A stretch of 35,029 bases of DNA, from positions 1 to 35,029 of the forward strand of contig JALWWX010000237.1 in NCBI GenBank assembly GCA_027078675.1, given 5' to 3'. The stretch is from Aquificales bacterium (lineage in GTDB: Bacteria; Aquificota; Aquificia; Aquificales; Aquificaceae). A model generated the notes under the pieces. The model did no database searches. It had not been told where the DNA came from and saw only the letters and a program-made list of their open reading frames with translations. The position numbers and the translations under genes are program-made. Below, piece after piece: positions 28,074 through 35,029 of this stretch (positions within the stretch are counted from its first letter, which is position 1; the number at the start of each line of letters is the position of its first letter).

Positions 28074-28549
28074 CTTATGATGATAACATTACCGAATACC
28101 TTTCTGAGCTTTGTAAGAGCATCCTTCAGTTTATCCTCTTCAATCTTAACCCTAACCTTAAAAAACCCGTCCTCCCTTAAAATGATTGCAGTATAACCCA
28201 TATTCGCTATCTTCTTGAGTGCAACCTTTGCATTCTTTTCTTTTGAGAAAGCTCCCACCTGAATTATTTTTGTTTTTGTTTTTACTTTTTTAACATTATT
28301 TTTTTGGGGCTTCTTTATGTCCTTTACAACCTTTTGTCTTTTCTGTTCTTCTTCCTTTTCTTTTTCCTCCTTCAGTTTTATGTTATCCGCCAGCTCCTTT
28401 CTTATTTCTTTATTGCTTCTTTCTTTATAAACTATAGGAGGTGGATTCGCTATAGGTTTGTTTGAATATATCCACTCGTTAAGTCCTAAGTAAAAGAAGA
28501 CAAGCGCAACCAGAAGACCTATCAACAATACAATCCTGTATCCCTTCAT
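28070..28549 (-). CDS. Single-pass membrane protein with C-terminal SPOR domain
   Basis: N-terminal TM, K/E-rich linker, IIQVGAFSKEKNAKVALKKIANMGYTAIILREDGFFKVRV. Confidence 0.8.
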   Translation of the reverse strand: MKGYRIVLLIGLLVALVFFYLGLNEWIYSNKPIANPPPIVYKERSNKEIRKELADNIKLKEEKEKEEEQKRQKVVKDIKKPQKNNVKKVKTKTKIIQVGAFSKEKNAKVALKKIANMGYTAIILREDGFFKVRVKIEEDKLKDALTKLRKVFGNVIIIR

Positions 28550-28557
28550 AACATTTC

Positions 28558-30207
28558 CTACATACTTTCTGGTGCCTCAACCCCCATTAACTCAAGGGCA
28601 AAGGCAAAAACATCCCTCAAGCCCTTTATTAGTGTGTATCTCGCCATAGATATATTTATATCATCACCTACAATACGGTGACTGTTGTAGTAGCTGTGAA
28701 ATAGGGAAGCCATATCCTGCAGAAAGTATGTAATAACGTGAGGTTCCTTTTTATACACTATCTCCGTCAATTCATCGCCGAACATAACAGCCTTCTTTAT
28801 AAGTTCCATCTCCTCTTCCAGCTCTAAAAGGTTAAGATATCTTGCAAAGTCTTCGGGTAAGTTATCAACTCCGTATCTGTTCTTCATCTCCCTTGAAATA
28901 CCGCACATGCGGGCATGGGCATACTGGACATAGAAAACGGGATTTTCCGACGATTTCTCCTTAACCACATCAACATCTATGCTCAGGGGGGTATCACTTC
29001 TCTTAGTAAGGAACATAAATCTTACAGCATCCTTACCAATTTCTTCTATAAGTTCCCTTAGTGTTACAAATTCACCACTCCTCTTTGACATCTTAATTTC
29101 TTTGCCCTCCCTGAAGAGCTTAACCATCTGCACAAAGTACACTTCTAACCAGTCTTCTGGTATATCAAGGGCTTTCAGCGCCGCTTTTAGTCTCCTTTCA
29201 TACCCATGATGATCCGCACCCCAGAGGTTTATCACCTTTTTAAAACCGCGTGAAAATTTTTCGTAATGATATGCTATATCTGAAGCAAAATAGGTATAAT
29301 TTCCATCGGATTTTCTTATAACTCTGTCTTTGTCGTCTCCGAAGAGGGAAGATTTAAACCACAAGGCACCATCTTTCTCATATATAAGATCCTTTTCTTC
29401 CAATATTTTTATTACTTTATCAACCAAACCCTTCTCATACAAAGATCGCTCGCTGAACCATACATCAAAATGCACATCCAAATCTTCAAGATCTTCTCTT
29501 ATCCTTTTTAGCATTTCGGATAAACCGTACTCAATACAAAAATCAATAGCCTCCTCCTCAGAAAGTGATAGCAACGTATTTCCCTTTTCCTTTACAATGT
29601 TCTCAGCAATATCTCTTATGTATTCTCCCCTGTATCCTTCTTCCGGAAAGGGATAGGATTTACCCATCAACTCCATATATCTTGCGTATATTGATTTACC
29701 GAGTAAGTAGACCTGATTACCCGCATCATTCACATAGTACTCACGGGTGATTGTGTATCCGAAAAACTCAAGCACATTACAAAGCACATCGCCCACAATT
29801 GCTCCCCTTCCGTGACCCAGATGAAGGGGTCCTGTAGGATTAGCACTTACAAATTCAACTTGTACCTTCTCACCTTTACCTATATTCTTTCTGAACTTCC
29901 TATCCACTCCCTCTCTTATAAGGGAAGTAAATTCTTCAATCCACACCTCCCTCTTTATATCCATATTTATAAAGCCTTTTTCAATCCTGACATCCGAAAA
30001 CACACCCGAATCCAATAATTTCTCAGCGAGGGCGTTTCCTATTTCTTGGGGAGATTTTTTAAGAGCCTTATTTAGTATAAAAGCCACGTTGGTTGAAAGA
30101 TCCCCCCACTCTTTTTCCCTCGGAACCTCAACCTTGAACCTTGCCTCTTTTACACCAAAGAGTGATTCCACCGCCTCCTTTATAAGATGTGCTACCCTTT
30201 CCTTCAT
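28558..30207 (-). CDS. argS: Arginyl-tRNA synthetase
   Basis: FVSANPTGPLHLGHGRGAIVGD, YVNDAGNQV, KMSKRSGEFVTL. Confidence 0.96.
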   Translation of the reverse strand: MKERVAHLIKEAVESLFGVKEARFKVEVPREKEWGDLSTNVAFILNKALKKSPQEIGNALAEKLLDSGVFSDVRIEKGFINMDIKREVWIEEFTSLIREGVDRKFRKNIGKGEKVQVEFVSANPTGPLHLGHGRGAIVGDVLCNVLEFFGYTITREYYVNDAGNQVYLLGKSIYARYMELMGKSYPFPEEGYRGEYIRDIAENIVKEKGNTLLSLSEEEAIDFCIEYGLSEMLKRIREDLEDLDVHFDVWFSERSLYEKGLVDKVIKILEEKDLIYEKDGALWFKSSLFGDDKDRVIRKSDGNYTYFASDIAYHYEKFSRGFKKVINLWGADHHGYERRLKAALKALDIPEDWLEVYFVQMVKLFREGKEIKMSKRSGEFVTLRELIEEIGKDAVRFMFLTKRSDTPLSIDVDVVKEKSSENPVFYVQYAHARMCGISREMKNRYGVDNLPEDFARYLNLLELEEEMELIKKAVMFGDELTEIVYKKEPHVITYFLQDMASLFHSYYNSHRIVGDDINISMARYTLIKGLRDVFAFALELMGVEAPESM

Positions 30208-30219
30208 AGGAGAAGTATT

Positions 30220-30687
30220 TTATATATTTTTGCTTACAGAAGCCCCTATAACATCCTTTCTCTCTTTACCGTATATCTCCTTTATTCTCACCCCGAAATT
30301 CTCCCCTATGGTGACTATCTCCCCCCTTGCAACAAGCTTACCGTTAACTTTAATATCAACAGGATCACTTATCTCGCGATTAAGTTCAACGATCGCACCC
30401 GGATTTAGATCAAGAACATCCTTTAAGGGCATCTCCGCTTCTCCTATAATAACTTCAACGTTAAGGGGTATTTCAAGTATGCTCTGAAGGTCTAACTTAA
30501 GCTCCGCCTCAGCGGATGCGCTTACATCTTCCCCACTTTCACTTTCCGCCTTTTCTGAACTTGCCTTTGACAATTCTTCCTGCTCTTTTAAAGCTTCTTC
30601 CCAAGATTTTGCAAGTTCTTCCTGATCTATCTCTTCCTTGTTTGTTTCTTCACTGGTCTGTTCTTCCTTTTTTTCCTCTTCCATCAT
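30220..30687 (-). CDS. fliN: Flagellar motor switch protein FliN with acidic N-terminal extension
   Basis: SpoA domain IPLNVEVIIGEAEMPLKDVLDLNPGAIVELNREISDPVDIKVNGKLVARGEIVTIGENFGVRI. Confidence 0.92.
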   Translation of the reverse strand: MMEEEKKEEQTSEETNKEEIDQEELAKSWEEALKEQEELSKASSEKAESESGEDVSASAEAELKLDLQSILEIPLNVEVIIGEAEMPLKDVLDLNPGAIVELNREISDPVDIKVNGKLVARGEIVTIGENFGVRIKEIYGKERKDVIGASVSKNI

Positions 30688-31643
30688 TCCTCCTCCATGA
30701 ATTCCAAAATCTTTATAGCCTTCATTGTACCCGATTCTCCCAAAATAGCTTTAAGTTTCGGAACACCTTGTATTTTTACCTTAATAGGTTCTTTAATATG
30801 GGTGTTTAGTTTCAATACATGGCCCTCTTCAAGATTGAGAAGATCCTGGATAGTTATAACCGTTTCACCCAAGGAAGCTTCCAACTTAACAGGGACATTT
30901 TTCATATTATCAATCAAATTTTCTTTAACCGAGACTATATCTATCTCAGAGACATTCCTCAATTTTTCTTTAAAGGGTTCAATACTTCTTTCAGGTATTG
31001 CCATATAAACAAACCCTTCAAATCCTTCAATATCAATAATTATCTTTGATACTATAAATCTCTCCCTTGGACTTGCCACTGTAAGAAACTTAGGATTTAC
31101 CTCAATACCCATTATTTCAATATTTCCTTCTATGACAATATTCCAGGCTTCTTCAAAAGATTTCACCAACACATCCACAACCCTTCTTATTATTCTCATT
31201 TCCACCCTTGTAAACTCTTTACCTTCAACTTTGTAAGGTTTGGGCGCTCCACCGAATATACTGCTTACTATGACAAAAATAAGCTTGGGATCAACAACAA
31301 GAAAACTGCTTCCTTTCAAAGGGTTTATATTTAAAATTGCTATTGCGGAGGGAAGGGGTATCTTAAGTATAAAATCTGAAAACTTTATTAGGGTTATATC
31401 CTCCGATCTTACATCAGTAAGGTTAACCACTATGGTTGCAAGTCCTGTCTTTACATTCCTTACCCACTTCTCAATTATTAACTCAAGTCCAGCAACCCTG
31501 CTCATTGAAACATGTTCAAGGGAGTTAAGGTCAAAAGTCTTTACCTGGGAGGTGTCTATTGCTGATTCTTCTTCCCCAGCTTCTTTACCGAGGCTCTGAA
31601 GCAGTAAGTCTATTTCTTCCTGAGATAGAAACTTGTCAGCCAT
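30684..31643 (-). CDS. fliM: Flagellar motor switch protein FliM
   Basis: N-terminal CheY-binding peptide LSQEEIDLLL; C-terminal SpoA domain; overlaps fliN start by 4 nt. Confidence 0.95.
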   Translation of the reverse strand: MADKFLSQEEIDLLLQSLGKEAGEEESAIDTSQVKTFDLNSLEHVSMSRVAGLELIIEKWVRNVKTGLATIVVNLTDVRSEDITLIKFSDFILKIPLPSAIAILNINPLKGSSFLVVDPKLIFVIVSSIFGGAPKPYKVEGKEFTRVEMRIIRRVVDVLVKSFEEAWNIVIEGNIEIMGIEVNPKFLTVASPRERFIVSKIIIDIEGFEGFVYMAIPERSIEPFKEKLRNVSEIDIVSVKENLIDNMKNVPVKLEASLGETVITIQDLLNLEEGHVLKLNTHIKEPIKVKIQGVPKLKAILGESGTMKAIKILEFMEEE

Positions 31644-31663
31644 ACTTTACCCTCTTAGAAGTT

Positions 31664-31691
31664 AGAATAAATCTATATTAGCTGATGTCAA
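31664..31691 (-). promoter_or_regulatory. Sigma70-like promoter for fliMN: TTGACA-16 bp-TATTCT
   Basis: Minus strand TTGACA (31691-31686) and TATTCT (31669-31664); SD-like AGAGGG lies before fliM ATG. Confidence 0.6.
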
Positions 31692-31757
31692 GGAAAACAT
31701 TAAAAATTTTTCTGTAAAACTTTTTAAAAAGCTTCCGAATTTTATATATTGTTAATT

Positions 31758-32321
31758 ATGGGTATCAAAGATCTTGAGACTATGGTAAAGAACCTTTTGG
31801 AGGAGATATCAGTACTTGAGTCCAAAATAAGTGAAATAAGTAAGCCCCTTGAGGAAACTTCTCAAACGTTGCCCTCCGCAACTAAGAGTCTGCAGGATAT
31901 AATCACCTATACGGAAAATATAACTCACCAGCTCATGAGTATAACGGAAGAGATTCAATCAAGCATAGCGGATATCAGTAAGAGGGTTGATTTCCTGCTT
32001 CAACTCAACCCGACCCAACGAATAAGACAGGAGCTTGAAGCTATAAAAGAAAAAGGTGATTTTGTAAATAACAAAATACTTGAGATGATGTCTCTTTTTT
32101 CTTTTCAAGATCTTGTAAGTCAACAGCTACAGCTTGTCATAGACATAATTGAGGGTATAAAGAAAAAATTAATAGAGCTTGCTGTTTATTCCGCTATTTC
32201 TGAAGATTCTGTTGATAAAGAAAGAGCTGATGAGATTAAAGGTAAAGTGTCACAGATATTAAACAAAGAAAGGGTGTCTCAAGATGACATAGATAAGCTA
32301 ATGGAGGAATTGGGATTATAA
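31758..32321 (+). CDS. cheZ: CheZ-like CheY-P phosphatase
   Basis: FSFQDLVSQQLQLVIDII matches the CheZ catalytic D..xQ helix (FQDLTGQ); C-terminal SQDDIDKLMEELGL resembles the CheZ CheY-binding tail. Confidence 0.82.
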   Translation: MGIKDLETMVKNLLEEISVLESKISEISKPLEETSQTLPSATKSLQDIITYTENITHQLMSITEEIQSSIADISKRVDFLLQLNPTQRIRQELEAIKEKGDFVNNKILEMMSLFSFQDLVSQQLQLVIDIIEGIKKKLIELAVYSAISEDSVDKERADEIKGKVSQILNKERVSQDDIDKLMEELGL

Positions 32322-32333
32322 GGAGGTCTCTTT

Positions 32334-32720
32334 ATGGGTATGCCACCAACAAATATAAAAATACTTGTTGTGGATGATATGAGTACTATGAGAAGGATAG
32401 TTAAATCTATTCTAAACCAGCTTGGTTTTACAAATATTGAGGAGGCGGAAAACGGAAAACAAGCGCTTGCTAAGTTGAAGGCTGAAAAATTTGACTTTGT
32501 GGTTACGGATTGGAATATGCCCGAGATGGACGGACTTGAACTTGTAAAAGCTATAAGAAGCGATGATGAACTAAAGAACATACCTGTGCTAATGGTAACA
32601 GCGGAAGGTAAGAAAGAAAATGTTATTGAAGCCCTCAAGGCAGGAGTCAACAATTATATTGTGAAACCCTTTACGCCGGAGGTTTTAAAGGAAAAAATAG
32701 AAAAGATTTTTGGAGGTTAA
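32334..32720 (+). CDS. cheY: Chemotaxis response regulator CheY
   Basis: [52 protein letters not shown]. Confidence 0.95.
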   Translation: MGMPPTNIKILVVDDMSTMRRIVKSILNQLGFTNIEEAENGKQALAKLKAEKFDFVVTDWNMPEMDGLELVKAIRSDDELKNIPVLMVTAEGKKENVIEALKAGVNNYIVKPFTPEVLKEKIEKIFGG

Positions 32721-32722
32721 AT

Positions 32723-33538
32723 ATGTATCCTTCCATTGACAGGTATATGGATGTTCTGGAGGAAGGTGTAATACTTTTTGAAGACGGAAAGCCGAGCCTC
32801 TTTAACACAAAGGCTAAGGTGTTATCTAAGGGTAATATTGAAAATATTGAGGATAATCCGAACATAGAATTCCTTGTGAAAGATAAGAGGGTATGGATAT
32901 TTAGGGAAAAATTCAAAAAGCCTGTACCCACTAAGGAGCTTGAAGGTATAGCTGACAAGTTAAGCTATATAGCCTCCGATATAGTAGAAAGCTTTGAAGA
33001 GATGGAAAAGATAATGGAAGCTATAGAAGAGAGCGTTAAGGTAATAAACAACGTAGCTAACTTTTCATCTGACATATACAATGAACTTAAGAGGGATATA
33101 GAATACGTAAGCAAATTATACGCGGAATCAGAAAACATAAATAGAATAATTTCTCTCATAAATGAAATCTCCGAACAGACCAACCTTCTTGCCCTAAATG
33201 CTGCGATAGAGGCGGCAAGAGCGGGAGAAATGGGAAGAGGTTTTGCAGTTGTAGCAGATGAAGTAAGAAAACTTGCCAATAAAGCAATGGAATCAACAGA
33301 AAACATAAAGAAGGTCTTAAACGAGATAAGGGCAAAAATAAAGGAAATATCAGGTTATTTGGAAGCAACGTCAGATAAAAGCAAGGAACAGAAAGATTTA
33401 GCGGAAAATGCAAAGGTTATCATAGAAAAAACCAAGGAAAAAATAGAGAAAATTTCCGATTCTTTTAAAGAAATAGCTTATAGCATTGAGAGTCATTTAA
33501 ATGTTGTGGATGATACGGTGAGAAGTGTAGGAGGTTAG
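32723..33538 (+). CDS. Soluble methyl-accepting chemotaxis protein-like signalling protein (no TM, short PAS-like N-terminus)
   Basis: Tip [39 protein letters not shown]-terminal [20 protein letters not shown] looks like a reduced PAS; no hydrophobic segment. Confidence 0.88.
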   Translation: MYPSIDRYMDVLEEGVILFEDGKPSLFNTKAKVLSKGNIENIEDNPNIEFLVKDKRVWIFREKFKKPVPTKELEGIADKLSYIASDIVESFEEMEKIMEAIEESVKVINNVANFSSDIYNELKRDIEYVSKLYAESENINRIISLINEISEQTNLLALNAAIEAARAGEMGRGFAVVADEVRKLANKAMESTENIKKVLNEIRAKIKEISGYLEATSDKSKEQKDLAENAKVIIEKTKEKIEKISDSFKEIAYSIESHLNVVDDTVRSVGG

Positions 33539-33540
33539 TG

Positions 33541-33828
33541 ATGGAAAAAGTGGAAAGGGATAAAGTTATAGAAGAGCTTAAGCAAGACGCGGAACAAATA
33601 AGATCAATGGTTGAAAACTTAACAAAGATAGCCAAACAGACAAATCTTCTCGCCCTTAACGCTGCCATAGAAGCGGCGAGGGTAGGAGAAATGGGCAAAG
33701 GTTTTGCAGTTGTTGCGGGGGAATTCAGAAGACTGGCTGACAATACAAGTAGGATAGCCAATGAGATTAAAAAACTTATGCTCAGCATAGAGGAAAAAAT
33801 GGAAACTTTGGAAGAAGGAGAAGGGTAG
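33541..33828 (+). CDS. Minimal MCP signalling-hairpin protein (~95 aa)
   Basis: Essentially the whole ORF is [50 protein letters not shown] flanked by short helical arms; ATG 33541 follows the upstream stop. Confidence 0.85.
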   Translation: MEKVERDKVIEELKQDAEQIRSMVENLTKIAKQTNLLALNAAIEAARVGEMGKGFAVVAGEFRRLADNTSRIANEIKKLMLSIEEKMETLEEGEG

Positions 33829-33830
33829 GT

Positions 33831-34790
33831 ATGGAATCTAAATCTACAGGACTCCCAGAGGTTTTAAAAGCTGGATCTAATGAACTTGAGATTGTTGATT
33901 TCAGAATATTTGAAGATAAAGACGGCGAAGTTTATGAATGGATATTCGGTGTTAATGTAGCCAAGGTCAGGGAAGTTCTAAGGTTACCCAAGCTAACAAA
34001 GGTTCCGAATATGCCCGAAGTTGTTGAAGGAATGGCTGAGATAAGGGGTAAGCTTATACCTGTTGTCAGTTTATGCAAATGGATGGGTATTGAAGAACCT
34101 CCAGAGAGGAGGAAGTTCCTGTTACATCTGGAATTCCTCAGGGAAAATGTGGGCATAATAGTACACGATGCTAAAAGGATAAGAAGGATAACATGGTCTG
34201 ATATAAAGAAGGCTCCGGACATACTTAACGATAAATTAAACGGAAGAATAACTGGGGTTGTTCATACTGAGGACGGGCTTTTAATAATACTTGACTTTGA
34301 AGGGATACTCAGTGATATGAACCTTCTCGTAATATTTGAGGAGAATGAAGCAAAGGAAGTAAAATCCAAAAAGAGCCTGACAGTCTTATTGGCGGAGGAT
34401 TCTCCCGTTGCGAGGAAGATAATAAGCGACATCATTGAGAGCGCCGGTCACAATGTTATAAAGGCGGAGGACGGTCAGGCGGCGTGGGACATATTACAGC
34501 ATTACCTGGAGCTTGCCCAGAAGGAAAACAAAAATATAACGGATTACATACAGGTACTTGTTACGGACCTTGAAATGCCCCGTATGGATGGATTTACCCT
34601 CGTTAAGAAAATTAAGGAAACGGTGGGTCTTATGAACTTACCCGTTATAGTTAATACAACCCTTAGTGATGAGGCAAACATGGATAAGGCTTTCAGGGTG
34701 GGAGCCGATGATTTTTTGGTAAAGTTTGACGCCAAGATGTTACTTGACATGATACATAAACACGGAGGAGTCAGCAGTGATTCCGGATGA
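33831..34790 (+). CDS. cheV: CheV (CheW domain fused to receiver domain)
   Basis: CheW region VNVAKVREVLRLPKLTKVPNMPEVVEGMAEIRGKLIPVVSL; receiver LLAEDSPVARKII, LVTDLEMPRMDG, GADDFLVKFD. Confidence 0.92.
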   Translation: MESKSTGLPEVLKAGSNELEIVDFRIFEDKDGEVYEWIFGVNVAKVREVLRLPKLTKVPNMPEVVEGMAEIRGKLIPVVSLCKWMGIEEPPERRKFLLHLEFLRENVGIIVHDAKRIRRITWSDIKKAPDILNDKLNGRITGVVHTEDGLLIILDFEGILSDMNLLVIFEENEAKEVKSKKSLTVLLAEDSPVARKIISDIIESAGHNVIKAEDGQAAWDILQHYLELAQKENKNITDYIQVLVTDLEMPRMDGFTLVKKIKETVGLMNLPVIVNTTLSDEANMDKAFRVGADDFLVKFDAKMLLDMIHKHGGVSSDSG

Positions 34791-35029
34791 AATGAAAGAG
34801 ATCTTTGAAGAGTTTGCGGTAGAAGCAAGGGAACAACTTGAGAGTCTTGAAAATGACATGCTTGAACTTGAAAAGGATCCGGAAAATGAGGAACTCCTTA
34901 ATAGAGCCTTCAGGAGTATGCATACCATAAAGGGAGGTGCTGGTTTTCTCGGTTTAAACCCGATAGTTGAAGTTGCTCATAAGGCGGAAGACCTTCTCGG
35001 ATTGATGAGGAGCGGGGAGCTGAAACTTA
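34777..35029 (+). CDS. cheA: CheA histidine kinase, N-terminal Hpt domain (truncated by window end)
   Basis: GTG start overlapping cheV stop; MIPDEMKEIFEEFAVEAREQLESLENDMLELEK...RSMHTIKGGAGFLGLNPIVEVAHKAEDLLGLMRSGELKL. Confidence 0.93.
   Translation, partial: MIPDEMKEIFEEFAVEAREQLESLENDMLELEKDPENEELLNRAFRSMHTIKGGAGFLGLNPIVEVAHKAEDLLGLMRSGELKL

Noticed and set aside
30089-30487. 132-aa plus-strand ORF opposite argS/fliN
   Set aside because: Ser/Leu/Pro-rich complement of coding sequence, no motif, no SD; shadow ORF.
31718-31731. Palindrome CTTTTTAAAAAG upstream of cheZ as an operator
   Set aside because: AT-only core in an AT-rich gap; such palindromes are expected by chance and there is no second copy elsewhere that I noticed.
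32279-32653. 124-aa minus-strand ORF opposite cheY
   Set aside because: Entirely antisense to a clear cheY; low-complexity shadow ORF.
1-35029. CRISPR arrays, prophage, transposons, tRNA/rRNA genes, or a defence island
   Set aside because: Reading intergenic regions and ORFs showed no direct-repeat arrays, transposase, integrase, phage or defence proteins; intergenic gaps are too short for most of these.

Overview
This is a dense, almost entirely coding 35 kb chromosomal window. Gene content and protein style suggest a thermophilic Aquificota (Aquificaceae-like) genome; that is an inference, as no rRNA is present. It holds housekeeping genes (rsmE, HU, ileS, hisS, cysS, argS, argB, tldD, dnaX, folP, cdaA-cdaR, an IscA/ErpA-type gene, mqnC, topA, hemL, folD), envelope genes (a Wzz-like protein, a secreted beta-helix/PKD protein, lipoproteins, two SPOR proteins), and a motility/chemotaxis block (fliN-fliM divergent from cheZ-cheY-MCP-mini-MCP-cheV-cheA). 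I found no transposon, phage, CRISPR array, tRNA or rRNA. The main observations are: (1) an A9 tract at the 3' end of dnaX, where a shift to the -1 frame replaces a 9-residue tail with a DnaX-like conserved C-terminus; (2) a 96-aa protein made only of an MCP signalling-hairpin tip, next to a soluble MCP, in an operon with cheZ and cheV; (3) a secreted beta-helix/PKD protein ending in a Cys-containing, CTERM-like tail (GC + hydrophobic segment + RRR); (4) all six convergent gene pairs overlap tail-to-tail; (5) several genes at divergent junctions look leaderless, with a -10-like box 7-11 nt before the start and no Shine-Dalgarno; (6) near-identical CheY-docking peptides at the FliM N-terminus and the CheZ C-terminus.
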